Positions 1 through 8,027 of a DNA stretch of 64,000 nucleotides are shown piece after piece; within the stretch, counting starts at the first letter, position 1; the number at the start of each line of letters is the position of its first letter. A program made the translations under genes and the position numbers. The DNA comes from Nocardioides sp. zg-1230 (GTDB lineage Bacteria; Actinomycetota; Actinomycetes; Propionibacteriales; Nocardioidaceae). Location of the stretch: the NCBI RefSeq assembly GCF_013155335.1, contig NZ_JABJQZ010000001.1, positions 1,302,001-1,366,000 on the forward strand, written 5' to 3'. The notes beneath the pieces are model-generated. The model saw only the letters and a program-made list of their open reading frames with translations, ran no database searches and was not told the DNA's origin.

Positions 1-737
1 GCATCGGCCTGTTCGCCGTGGACACCGGCAGCGGCGAGTCCGTGGCGTACCGGGCGGACGAGCGGTTCGCGCTGGCGTCCACCGTCAAGGTCCCCCTCGC
101 GGCGGTGGTGTTGGAGCAGCTGTCGGCGAGCGGCCTCGACGAGCGCGTGTTCTGGGAGCCGGGTGACCTGCTCGAGCACGCCCCGGTGACGCGGGCGTCC
201 ATCGACTCGGGCATGACGGTCCGGGAGCTGATCCACGCCTCGCTCGCCCAGAGCGACAACACGGCGGCGAACCTGCTCTTCGAGACCGTCGGCGGTCCTG
301 CCGCCGTCGACCGACGTCTCGCCGAGCTCGGCGACAGCGTGACGTCGATCGACCGAGTCGAGCCGGGGCTCAACGACTGGCGGCCGGGGGAGGTTCGCGA
401 CACGAGCACGCCTGCGGCCCTCGCCCGCACGTTCCGTCGTCTCGCCCTCGGCGACGTGCTCGAACCGGCAGACCGTCGCGTGCTCAACGACGACCTTTCC
501 GACAGTCTCACCGGTGCGGGCCTCGTCCGCGCCGGCGTCCCGTCCGGCTGGCCGGTCGGCGACAAGAGCGGGACCGCGTCGTACGGGACGCGCAACGACG
601 TCGCGGTCGTCCGTCCACCCGGCCGCGCGCCGTGGGTGGTGGTGGTCATGACGTCGCACCCCGATCCGGACGCCGAACCCGACGACGGGCTGGTCGCCCG
701 GGCGACCGCGGTGGTCACCCAAGCTCTCGACGGCTGA
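1..737 (+). CDS. Class A beta-lactamase (serine hydrolase), 5' end outside window
   Basis: The frame is open from base 3, so the signal peptide and N-terminus lie upstream of the window. Visible class A motifs, counted from base 3: the S-T-V-K nucleophile motif near residue 26, S-D-N near residue 84, an omega-loop glutamate in E-P-G-L-N-D near residue 120, and K-S-G-T before the last beta strands. Class A enzymes usually have K-T-G at that last site, so K-S-G is a conservative variant. The family forms a serine acyl-enzyme and hydrolyses beta-lactams outside the cytoplasm. All catalytic residues look intact. Substrate range cannot be read from sequence, and a D-Ala-D-Ala-peptidase-like role is a less likely alternative. 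Confidence 0.85.
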   Translation, partial: IGLFAVDTGSGESVAYRADERFALASTVKVPLAAVVLEQLSASGLDERVFWEPGDLLEHAPVTRASIDSGMTVRELIHASLAQSDNTAANLLFETVGGPAAVDRRLAELGDSVTSIDRVEPGLNDWRPGEVRDTSTPAALARTFRRLALGDVLEPADRRVLNDDLSDSLTGAGLVRAGVPSGWPVGDKSGTASYGTRNDVAVVRPPGRAPWVVVVMTSHPDPDAEPDDGLVARATAVVTQALDG

Positions 738-751
738 GCGGGTTGGGTCCT

Positions 752-988
752 TCACCGGATGTGGGTGACGTGCTCCCAGCTCCGCGACCGCGCGTTCCAG
801 CGCTCCAGCACCCAGGGCCACTCGCTGCGGAGCTCGGGTGGTCGCTGGCGGTTGCGGCTGGCGGCCCAGCGGTGGGCCTCGTCCTGGGCCTCACGGCCCG
901 TCGTGGCGGCGAAGTCCCGCACGATCCGGTCGCGGTCGGGCGCGTCGTCGGGCCCGGGCGCGTATGCGACGCGGTACACCACCTGCAT
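752..988 (-). CDS. Small hypothetical protein, 78 aa
   Basis: This is a short charged protein without signal peptide or membrane segment. It is rich in Arg, Trp and Glu, and its C-terminal half contains R-S-E-W-P-W-V-L-E-R-W-N. I do not recognise a family. A GGAGGG sequence lies just before the ATG at 988, which supports real translation. It sits between the beta-lactamase gene (convergent, 14 bp apart) and a GNAT gene, and looks like a single-gene unit. Coding status is moderately supported and function is unknown. Confidence 0.55.
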   Translation of the reverse strand: MQVVYRVAYAPGPDDAPDRDRIVRDFAATTGREAQDEAHRWAASRNRQRPPELRSEWPWVLERWNARSRSWEHVTHIR

Positions 989-1108
989 GATCCCTCCGAG
1001 TCCTGCCGGGACTCACTTCTTCCGACCGTTCACCTGACAGGAGGACGGACGGGGAGTTCTGATACGCCGACACCTCGAGCCGGTGGTCGCTCGTGGGAGG
1101 CTCGCCTC

Positions 1109-1630
1109 ATGCCACTCGGGGCCGGCGACAGTGACGTACCGCTCGAGACCGCACGCCTGCTGCTCCGGCCATGGCGGGTGGGGGAGGCCTCCGTCCAGCG
1201 CGATATGTGGCTCGAACGTGACCCGCGCGTGCCCCCTCGCCGCCGCATCGACGCGGACGGACACCCCACGGTCGCCGAGTTCGAGGAGTCGATCCGCACG
1301 AACGACCCGTCGTCCGCCGGGTTGCGCGCCGTGCAACGGAAGGCCGAGGGGGACGTCATCGGCTACTGCGGCCTGGTCGGCGGAACCGGCGCGCACGAGC
1401 CGGAGCTGGCGTTCGAGCTCCTGCGCCGGTGCTGGGGGCAGGGCTACGCGACGGAGGCCGGGTGGGCCGTGCTGGAGCGGGCGCGCGCGTCCGGCCACGA
1501 GCGGCTGTGGGCGTCGGTCTGGGAGTGGAACGGCGCCTCTCGCCGGGTGCTGGCGAAGCTCGGGTTCACCGAGTCCGACCGCGAGGAGACGCCGTACGGC
1601 ACCAGCGTCATGACGACGAGAGCGCTCTGA
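1109..1630 (+). CDS. GNAT family N-acetyltransferase
   Basis: This 173-residue protein resembles the RimJ/RimL-type GNATs, which transfer acetyl from acetyl-CoA to an amine of a protein or small molecule. It opens with the typical L-E-T-A-R-L-L-L-R-P strand. It contains the acetyl-CoA pyrophosphate-binding loop region R-R-C-W-G-Q-G-Y-A-T-E-A near residues 108-119, and ends with N-G-A-S-R-R-V-L-A-K-L-G-F, a hallmark of the family C-terminus. The ATG at 1109 is chosen because GGGAGG lies 8 nt upstream. Longer upstream frames lack a ribosome site and overlap the neighbouring gene. The acceptor substrate is unknown. Confidence 0.85.
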   Translation: MPLGAGDSDVPLETARLLLRPWRVGEASVQRDMWLERDPRVPPRRRIDADGHPTVAEFEESIRTNDPSSAGLRAVQRKAEGDVIGYCGLVGGTGAHEPELAFELLRRCWGQGYATEAGWAVLERARASGHERLWASVWEWNGASRRVLAKLGFTESDREETPYGTSVMTTRAL

Positions 1631-1642
1631 CCGGGTCCCCGC

Positions 1643-2683
1643 TCAGCCCAGAGTCGAGGTCCGGGCGACCAGCTCGGGGGTGAACTCGACCTGCTGGTGC
1701 TCGTGGTCGGGGTTGTTGACCTCCTCGATCAGCAGCTCGGCCGCCGTGCGTCCCAGGGCCTGGCGCGGCTGGCGGACCGACGACAGCGGTACGGCCGCGC
1801 CTGCGGCGAAGGCGATGTCGTCGTAGCCGACGATGGCGAGGTCCTCAGGCACGCGCTGCCCGCTCGACACCACCTGCTGGAGGAGCCCCAGGGCCACCAG
1901 GTCGTTGGCGCAGAAGACGGCGCTCGGTCGCTTCCGCTTCGGCAGTCCCGCGAGCCGCTCACCGGCGACGTGACCTTCCTGGACCGACAGCGCCTCCGTC
2001 TCGACGCGGACCAGGTCGGTGTCGGGCAGTCCCGCCTCCCGCCACGCGACGCACGCTCCTTCGTAGCGGTCGCGCACCTGGCCGATCGAGTCCGGGCCGC
2101 CGACGAACGCCACGCGGGTGTGGCCCTGGTCGAGCAGGTGCTCGATGGCGATGCGCCCACCGAGCTTGTCGTCGACGGTCACGGAGCAGAACGAGCCGCT
2201 CGTGGCGGCGCGGTCCACGACCACGAGCGGCGTGCCCTGCTGGACGATGCGCGGGAGCTCGGGAGCGTCCGGATCGACGGGCGTGATGAGGATGCCATCC
2301 ACGCGCTGCTGCTGCAGGTGCGCGAGGTGGGCGCCCTCGCGGGTGCTGCGACCGTCGCTGTTGCAGAGGAACAGGGAGAGGTCAGCCTTCTCGGCGGCGA
2401 GCTCGATCCCGCGGGCGACATCGGTGAAGAACGGGTTGGTCGCGTCGAGCATCACGTAGGCGAAGGTGTTGCTGCGCCCCATCCGGAGCTGGCGTGCCGA
2501 CTCGTTGAGGACGAAGCCGAGCTCGGCCATCGCCCGCTCGACGCGGTCCCGCGTGCTCGCGCTCACGCGATCCGGGCGGTTGAGCACGTTGGAGACGGTG
2601 CCCAACGAGACCTGGGCACGCTCGGCCACGTCCTTCACCGAGGGCCGTCGCGCCGGACGCTGTGGCGCGGGGATCTTGGACAT
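1643..2683 (-). CDS. LacI-family transcriptional regulator, probable rhamnose regulon repressor
   Basis: This 346-residue protein has an N-terminal LacI helix-turn-helix (V-K-D-V-A-E-R-A-Q-V-S then V-S-N-V-L-N, residues about 15-35) and a periplasmic-binding-protein-like effector domain. The ATG at 2683 has GAGGAG a few nt upstream. It is transcribed divergently from the rhamnose importer operon. LacI-type dyads related to TGAAACGTTTCA lie in the shared intergenic region and before two rhamnosidase genes. Actinobacterial rhamnose genes are known to be controlled by LacI-type regulators. The inference is that this protein binds those dyads and is released by rhamnose or a metabolite. The effector cannot be read from sequence. 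Confidence 0.88.
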   Translation of the reverse strand: MSKIPAPQRPARRPSVKDVAERAQVSLGTVSNVLNRPDRVSASTRDRVERAMAELGFVLNESARQLRMGRSNTFAYVMLDATNPFFTDVARGIELAAEKADLSLFLCNSDGRSTREGAHLAHLQQQRVDGILITPVDPDAPELPRIVQQGTPLVVVDRAATSGSFCSVTVDDKLGGRIAIEHLLDQGHTRVAFVGGPDSIGQVRDRYEGACVAWREAGLPDTDLVRVETEALSVQEGHVAGERLAGLPKRKRPSAVFCANDLVALGLLQQVVSSGQRVPEDLAIVGYDDIAFAAGAAVPLSSVRQPRQALGRTAAELLIEEVNNPDHEHQQVEFTPELVARTSTLG

Positions 2684-2733
2684 CTGGCTCCTCGACGGAC
2701 GGTGACCTGTGGAGCGTAGTCGACCGGACCGCA

Positions 2734-2749
2734 TGAGTGAAACGTCACA
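2734..2749. promoter_or_regulatory. Weak CRP/GlxR-like site or second operator copy
   Basis: TGAGTGAAACGTCACA has a perfect right half (TCACA) of the TGTGA-N6-TCACA motif but only 3 of 5 matches on the left. The same bases overlap TGAAACGTCACA (2738-2749), which is two mismatches from TGAAACGTTTCA. It may be a cAMP-receptor-type site or an autoregulatory LacI site, 51 bp upstream of the lacI start. It could also be chance. Confidence 0.3.
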
Positions 2750-2808
2750 GAAATGTGGCGTCGGTGCTTGACGCGTGTGATGGCCGCCACTTAACGTCTA
2801 CCTCGATC

Positions 2809-2820
2809 TGAAACCTTTCA
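2809..2820. promoter_or_regulatory. LacI-type operator before rhamnose importer operon
   Basis: TGAAACCTTTCA is a near-palindrome with one mismatch to the ideal TGAAACGTTTCA. It ends 15 nt upstream of the importer ATG and abuts the ribosome site GAGG (2825-2828). Related dyads occur at 19123-19134 and 26783-26794. Confidence 0.65.
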
Positions 2821-2835
2821 ATCCGAGGATGCCCC

Positions 2836-4353
2836 ATGGTCCCGAATCCCACCGCTGAGCCGGTGCTCGAGCTGCGCGACGTGTCCAAGTCGTTCGGTCC
2901 GGTCGTCGCCCTGCGCTCGGGCAGCCTCCGCGTCGAGGCCGGCTCGATCCACGCCCTGATCGGGGAGAACGGCGCCGGCAAGTCGACGCTGGTCAAGGTG
3001 GTCGCCGGCGTGCACCGCCGCGACTCGGGCACCTTCGAGCTCGGTGGCGAGCCCGTGGACTTCTCCTCCACCGCGGAGTCGAAGAAGTCCGGCGTCGCGG
3101 TCATCTACCAGGAGCCGACGCTCTTCCCGGACCTCTCGGTCACCGAGAACATCTTCATGGGCCGCCAGATCCTGGCCCGTGGACGCCGCATCGACCGCCA
3201 GGCGATGTACGCCGAGGCGGAGCGGCTCTTCGACCGGCTCGGCGTGCGGATCGACCCCCGCCGTCCCGCCGAGGGGCTCTCGATCGCCGACCAGCAGATC
3301 ATCGAGATCGCCAAGGCCATCTCGCTCGACGCGCGGCTGCTCGTGATGGACGAGCCGACCGCCGCGCTGAGCGGCGTCGAGGTCGACCGGCTCTTCGCCG
3401 TCGCCCGCAGCCTGCGCGACGAGGGGCGCGCCCTGGTCTTCATCTCGCACCGCTTCGACGAGGTCTTCGACCTCGCCGACACCGTCACCGTCATGCGTGA
3501 CGGCTCCTACATCGAGACCAAGAAGGTCGCCGACACCACGCCGTCCGAGCTGGTCTCGCTGATGGTCGGCCGCGACGTCGACGAGCTGTTCCCCAAGGTG
3601 GCCGCCGAGCTCGGTGAGCCGGTGCTGCAGGTGCGCGGCCTCAACCGCGCCGGGGTCTTCCACGACATCGACCTCCAGGTCCGGGCCGGGGAGATCGTCG
3701 GCCTGGCCGGACTGGTGGGGGCCGGTCGCAGCGAGGTCGCGCGGGCCGTCTTCGGCGTCGACTCCTACGACTCCGGGTCGGTCACGGTGTCCGGCAAGCA
3801 GGTCAAGGCCAACGACCCCCGCTCCGCGATCCGCGCCGGCATGGCGTTCATCCCCGAGGACCGCCGCAAGCAGGGCCTCGTCATCGACTCCTCGGTCACC
3901 CGCAACGTGGCCGGGGTCATCCGCCGCAACATCGCCAAGGCCGGCCTGCTCACCACCTCCATGGAGAACCGGGCCGCGGGCCCCTGGGCCGGACGCCTGG
4001 AGGTCAAGACCAACGCGCTCGACATGAACGCGGCCACCATGAGCGGCGGCAACCAGCAGAAGGTCGTCATCGCCAAGTGGCTGGCCACCGACCCCAAGCT
4101 GCTGATCATCGACGAGCCCACCCGCGGCATCGACGTCGGCACCAAGGCCGAGGTCCACCGGCTCCTCTCCGAGCTCGCCGGGCAAGGCCTCGCGATCCTG
4201 ATGATCTCCTCCGAGCTCCCCGAGGTCCTCGGCATGGCCGACCGCGTCGTCGTCCTGTGCGAGGGCCGCGTGACCGCCGAGCTCGACCGCGCCGACGCCA
4301 CCCCCGAGGCCGTCATGCACGCGGCCACCCACCACCTGGAGGACGCTCGATGA
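2836..4353 (+). CDS. rhaT: Sugar ABC transporter ATP-binding protein (rhamnose importer)
   Basis: This is the two-domain ATPase of a CUT2-type sugar importer, 505 aa, the usual length. The first domain has Walker A G-E-N-G-A-G-K-S-T near residues 43-51 and Walker B L-V-M-D-E-P-T. The second has a degenerate P-loop (G-L-V-G-A-G-R-S-E), the signature M-S-G-G-N-Q-Q near residue 400 and L-I-I-D-E-P-T-R-G. It should power uptake through the two permeases encoded next. A LacI-type dyad sits 15 nt upstream of the ATG. The stop overlaps the next start (ATGA). Substrate L-rhamnose is inferred from the isomerase, kinase, aldolase and mutarotase genes downstream in the same direction. Confidence 0.92.
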   Translation: MVPNPTAEPVLELRDVSKSFGPVVALRSGSLRVEAGSIHALIGENGAGKSTLVKVVAGVHRRDSGTFELGGEPVDFSSTAESKKSGVAVIYQEPTLFPDLSVTENIFMGRQILARGRRIDRQAMYAEAERLFDRLGVRIDPRRPAEGLSIADQQIIEIAKAISLDARLLVMDEPTAALSGVEVDRLFAVARSLRDEGRALVFISHRFDEVFDLADTVTVMRDGSYIETKKVADTTPSELVSLMVGRDVDELFPKVAAELGEPVLQVRGLNRAGVFHDIDLQVRAGEIVGLAGLVGAGRSEVARAVFGVDSYDSGSVTVSGKQVKANDPRSAIRAGMAFIPEDRRKQGLVIDSSVTRNVAGVIRRNIAKAGLLTTSMENRAAGPWAGRLEVKTNALDMNAATMSGGNQQKVVIAKWLATDPKLLIIDEPTRGIDVGTKAEVHRLLSELAGQGLAILMISSELPEVLGMADRVVVLCEGRVTAELDRADATPEAVMHAATHHLEDAR

Positions 4354-5432
4354 GCCACACCGACATCGAGCGCCCGGACCACGAAACCGAGGTCTCCTCC
4401 AGCGAGGCGCTGCTCGTCGAGCCCAGCCGGCTCTCGCCCACCCGCCGCGCGCTCACCACTGTGCTGCGCTCCCGTGAGCTGTCGATCTTCCTCGTGCTGG
4501 TGGCCGTCGTCGTGCTCGCCACCACCAAGAACAACGGCTTCCTCTTCAGCAACGACGGCTGGCGCAACTTCCTGCTCAACCCGTCGATCCTGCTGCTGCT
4601 CGCCGTCGGCCAGGCCGTCGTGATCATCACCCGCAACGTCGACCTCTCCGTCGGCTCGGTGATGGCGCTGACCGCCTACCTCACCGGCCGGCTGTTCATC
4701 GAGAACCCCAACATCCCCATCGTCGCGGTGCTGGCGGCGTGCCTACTCCTCGGCGCGGTCCTCGGGCTCGTCAACGGCGTGCTGGTGGCGTACGGCGGCG
4801 TGCCCGCGCTGGTCATCACCCTCGGCACGCTCTACATCTACCGCGGCATCATGCTCACCTGGGCAGGCAGCGACCGGATCAACGCCGGCGACCTGCCCCG
4901 CGAGTTCCTCCAGCTCGGCACCCGCTCCCTGCTCGGCATCCCGCTGCTGACCATCCTGGCGCTGGTCGTCCTGGCGATCGTCGGCTACTACCTCTACACC
5001 GCCCGCGGCGGTCGCGAGCTCTACGCGATCGGCTCCGACCCCGACGCCGCCGTGCTCTACGGACTGCCCGTACGCCGCCGCCTGCTCGCCGCCTTCGTCC
5101 TCAGCGGCGCGCTGGCCGGTCTCGCCGGCGCCCTCTACACCGCCCGCTACGGCACCGTGAGCTCGAGCGTCGGTCTCGGCATCGAGCTGCAGGCCGTCGC
5201 CGCGGCGGTCATCGGCGGCGTCGCGATCTTCGGCGGCAGCGGCACGGTGTGGGGCGCGGCCATCGGAGCCTTCCTGCTCGTCACCATCAACCGGGCGCTG
5301 CCCAGCCTCGGCATCGAGGACTTCTGGCAGCGCGCCGTCGTCGGCGCCCTGATCCTCGGGGCGATCGTGCTCGACCGCGTCCTCGCCGTCAGACAGGCCC
5401 GCAAGCTCGCCGAATCGAGGGACCACTCATGA
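4350..5432 (+). CDS. rhaP: Sugar ABC transporter permease (rhamnose importer)
   Basis: This 360-residue permease of the ribose/rhamnose type (BPD_transp_2 family) has a hydrophilic N-terminus of about 45 residues and then roughly eight to ten membrane segments. The conserved cytoplasmic loop region is visible as Y-A-I-G-S-D-P-D-A-A near residues 225-235. It forms the membrane channel together with the following permease. Translation is coupled to the ATPase gene by an ATGA overlap at 4350-4353 and to the next permease by a second ATGA at 5429-5432. Confidence 0.9.
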   Translation: MSHTDIERPDHETEVSSSEALLVEPSRLSPTRRALTTVLRSRELSIFLVLVAVVVLATTKNNGFLFSNDGWRNFLLNPSILLLLAVGQAVVIITRNVDLSVGSVMALTAYLTGRLFIENPNIPIVAVLAACLLLGAVLGLVNGVLVAYGGVPALVITLGTLYIYRGIMLTWAGSDRINAGDLPREFLQLGTRSLLGIPLLTILALVVLAIVGYYLYTARGGRELYAIGSDPDAAVLYGLPVRRRLLAAFVLSGALAGLAGALYTARYGTVSSSVGLGIELQAVAAAVIGGVAIFGGSGTVWGAAIGAFLLVTINRALPSLGIEDFWQRAVVGALILGAIVLDRVLAVRQARKLAESRDHS

Positions 5433-6475
5433 GCCGCACGTACGCCGACTACTCGGCGCCGCTCTGGAGGCGCTGGCTCCTGACCCGGGAGATGGCCGTC
5501 ATCGCGCTGACCGTCGCGGTCTTCGTCTACGCGACCATCAACGTCGACAACTTCGACGGCCCGCTGACCGTGAAGTTCCTCCTCCAGGACATCGCACCGA
5601 TCCTGCTGATCGCCCTGCCGATGACGCTCATCATCATCACCGGCGAGATCGACCTGTCGGTCGCCAGCATCATGGGCCTGAGCAGCGTGCTGCTCGGCGT
5701 CTTCCACGACAGCGGCATGTCCATCCCGGTCGCGGCGACGCTGGCCCTGGTCGCGGGCCTCGCGTGCGGCGCCCTCAACGGCTTCCTCATCGCCTACGTC
5801 GGACTGCCGTCGCTCGCCGTCACCATCGGCACGCTCGCGCTCTTCCGTGGCATCGCGGTCGGCCTGCTCGGCACGACGGCCATCACCGAGTTCACGGACA
5901 AGTGGGCCGACCTCGCGACCGACACCATCGGTGAGTCACGCATCCCCCTGGTGATGATCCCGTTCGCGGTGCTGACCATCGCCTTCGTCGTGCTGCTGCA
6001 CTTCTCCACCTTCGGGCGCGGGATCTACGAGATCGGGCTCAACGACGAGGCGGCCCACTTCACCGGGGTCAACGTCGCCCGGACCAAGTTCACCCTCTTC
6101 GTCCTCTCCGGCGTGGTGTCCGCCTTCGCCGGCATCTACTTCACCCTGCGCTACGGATCGGCCCGCGGCGACAACGCCACCGGCTACGAGCTCCAGGTGA
6201 TCGCCGCGGTGCTCCTCGGCGGCGTCTCGATCTTCGGCGGCCGCGGGCGGCTCCACGGCGTGCTCGCCGGCGTCGTGCTGATCGGCGTCATCTCCAGCGC
6301 CCTGCGCCTGGAGAGCGTGACCGTCAACGTCACCAACATCATCGTCGGCCTGCTGCTCGTGGCCTCGGTGATCCTCCCCAGCGTCCTTGCGTGGACCTCG
6401 TCGAGGTTGCCCCGCAAGGCATCGACTCCTCGGGAGTCGAGCCCCACCCAGAACGCCGCATCCGCCGGCGTCTAG
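5429..6475 (+). CDS. rhaQ: Sugar ABC transporter permease (rhamnose importer)
   Basis: This 348-residue second permease belongs to the same family as its neighbour and has the matching family loop Y-E-I-G-L-N-D-E-A-A near residues 198-207. Multiple hydrophobic helices span most of the length, with a polar Ser/Thr/Pro tail at the C-terminus. CUT2 rhamnose importers typically have two distinct permeases, unlike the single-permease ribose systems. That agrees with a rhamnose assignment. The start overlaps the upstream stop by 4 nt. Confidence 0.9.
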   Translation: MSRTYADYSAPLWRRWLLTREMAVIALTVAVFVYATINVDNFDGPLTVKFLLQDIAPILLIALPMTLIIITGEIDLSVASIMGLSSVLLGVFHDSGMSIPVAATLALVAGLACGALNGFLIAYVGLPSLAVTIGTLALFRGIAVGLLGTTAITEFTDKWADLATDTIGESRIPLVMIPFAVLTIAFVVLLHFSTFGRGIYEIGLNDEAAHFTGVNVARTKFTLFVLSGVVSAFAGIYFTLRYGSARGDNATGYELQVIAAVLLGGVSIFGGRGRLHGVLAGVVLIGVISSALRLESVTVNVTNIIVGLLLVASVILPSVLAWTSSRLPRKASTPRESSPTQNAASAGV

Positions 6476-6496
6476 GAACACGAAAGGCAGACCCAC

Positions 6497-7540
6497 ATGA
6501 AGTTCCACACCCGGCGGCCGATCGCTCTGGCTGCGATCATCCTCACCGCCTCCGCAGCGCTCACCGCGTGCGGCAGCGACGACGACGGTGGCGACAGCGG
6601 CTCCGGCGGCGACGGTGGCGGCTCGCTCAGCATGACCATGCTGCCGAAGAACCTCGGCAACCCCTACTTCGACACCAGCACCGCCGGTGCCCAGGCCGCA
6701 GCCGAGGAGCTCGGCGCCGAGCTCGAGGAGGTCGGTCCCGAGACCGCCAGCCCCGACGCCCAGGTGTCGTACATCAACACCGTCGCCCAGCAGGGGAAGG
6801 ACGCCCTGATCCTGTCGGCCAACGACCCCGAGGCGCTGTGCGACGCGATCGAGGAGGCCCGCTCCGCCGACGTCAAGGTGATCACCTTCGACGCCGACAC
6901 CAACCCAGAGTGCCGCGACCTGTTCATCAACCAGGCCACGGCCGAGGGCATCGCCGCCAAGCAGCTCGAGCTCATCTCGGAGCAGATCGGTGGCGAGGGC
7001 GAGATCGCGATCCTCTCGGCCGCCGCCAACGCGACGAACCAGAACGCGTGGATCGAGATGATGGAGACCGAGCTGGCCGACAACCCGGACTACGCCGGCC
7101 TCGAGCTCGTCGACACGGTCTACGGCGACGACGACGACCAGAAGTCCTTCGACCAGACCGAGGCGCTGTTGCAGAACCACCCCGACCTCAAGGGCATCAT
7201 CTCGCCCACCACGGTCGGCATCGCCGCAGCGGCGCGCTACCTGTCGGACTCGCAGTACAAGGGCAAGGTCGCGCTGACCGGCCTGGGCACGCCCAACCAG
7301 ATGCGTGAGTACGTCGAGAACGGCACGGTCGAGTCGTTCGCGCTGTGGAACCCGGGTGACCTCGGCGCCCTGGCTGCCTATGCCGCGGCCGCGCTGGCCA
7401 ACGGTGACATCTCCGGCGAGGAGGGCGACTCCTTCGAGGCCGGTGACCTCGGCGAGTTCGAGGTCGGCGCCGACGGCGTCGTCCTGCTCGGCGAGCCGTT
7501 CACCTTCGACGCCGAGAACATCGGCGACTTCGACTTCTGA
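6497..7540 (+). CDS. rhaS: Rhamnose ABC transporter substrate-binding lipoprotein
   Basis: This 347-residue extracellular binding protein has a lipoprotein signal: a basic start, a hydrophobic stretch and the lipobox L-T-A-C with the modified cysteine at residue 25. A Gly/Ser/Asp-rich linker follows. The rest matches the periplasmic-binding-protein fold of CUT2 systems (N-P-Y-F-D-T-S near residue 55, and a sugar-contact region around F-D-A-D-T-N near residue 133). It captures the sugar and delivers it to the importer encoded just upstream, 21 bp away. A strong hairpin follows the gene, likely raising its mRNA level over the enzyme genes. Confidence 0.9.
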   Translation: MKFHTRRPIALAAIILTASAALTACGSDDDGGDSGSGGDGGGSLSMTMLPKNLGNPYFDTSTAGAQAAAEELGAELEEVGPETASPDAQVSYINTVAQQGKDALILSANDPEALCDAIEEARSADVKVITFDADTNPECRDLFINQATAEGIAAKQLELISEQIGGEGEIAILSAAANATNQNAWIEMMETELADNPDYAGLELVDTVYGDDDDQKSFDQTEALLQNHPDLKGIISPTTVGIAAAARYLSDSQYKGKVALTGLGTPNQMREYVENGTVESFALWNPGDLGALAAYAAAALANGDISGEEGDSFEAGDLGEFEVGADGVVLLGEPFTFDAENIGDFDF

Positions 7541-7567
7541 CCCTGATCTGAGTCGAACCCACCTCGT

Positions 7568-7605
7568 CCCGGGGCCGGCGGCCTCGAGCCGCCGCCGGCC
7601 CCGGG
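7568..7605 (+). terminator. Strong intergenic hairpin between rhaS and rhaM
   Basis: A perfect 15-bp GC stem (left arm 7568-7582, right arm 7591-7605) encloses an 8-nt loop. It lies 27 bp after the binding-protein stop and ahead of the mutarotase ribosome site. No T-run follows. Such hairpins often protect the upstream mRNA or partly terminate, so that binding protein is made in excess. This role is inferred. Confidence 0.7.
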
Positions 7606-7640
7606 GCACCCCACCCAGCACCGTCCGAGAGGAGAGCGCG

Positions 7641-8027
7641 ATGCAGCGCGTCTGCTTCACCCTGCAGGTCCGCACGGACCGCATGGAGGAGTACGCCGAG
7701 CGCCACGTGGCCGTGTGGCCCGACATGCTCCGCGCCCTCCGCGACACCGGCTGGACCAACTACTCCCTCTTCCTGCGCGAGGACGGCCTGCTCGTCGGCT
7801 ACCTCGAGACGCCCGACCTCGCCGCTGCGCAGGAGGGCATGGCCCGCACCGACGTGAACGCCCGGTGGCAGGCGGAGATGGCCGAGTTCTTCGAGGACCT
7901 CGACCTCCCGCCCGACCAGGGCTTCTGGCAGCTCACCGAGGTCTTCCACCTCGAGGACCAGCTCGCCACCGCGGCCCCCGGCACCAACTCCGACTCCACG
8001 AACACCCCGACAGCTCAGGACCAGTGA
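7641..8027 (+). CDS. rhaM: L-rhamnose mutarotase
   Basis: This 128-residue protein belongs to the RhaM family (dimeric alpha/beta barrel). It interconverts the alpha and beta anomers of L-rhamnose so that the isomerase receives its preferred form. The family histidine is in E-R-H-V-A-V-W-P (His22), and the C-terminal L-T-E-V-F-H-L is typical. Its tail of about 20 residues, rich in Ser/Thr/Asn, is longer than in most homologues. The ATG at 7641 has AGAGGAGAG upstream. The stop overlaps the next start (TGATG, 8025-8029), so it is coupled to the isomerase gene. Confidence 0.9.
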   Translation: MQRVCFTLQVRTDRMEEYAERHVAVWPDMLRALRDTGWTNYSLFLREDGLLVGYLETPDLAAAQEGMARTDVNARWQAEMAEFFEDLDLPPDQGFWQLTEVFHLEDQLATAAPGTNSDSTNTPTAQDQ

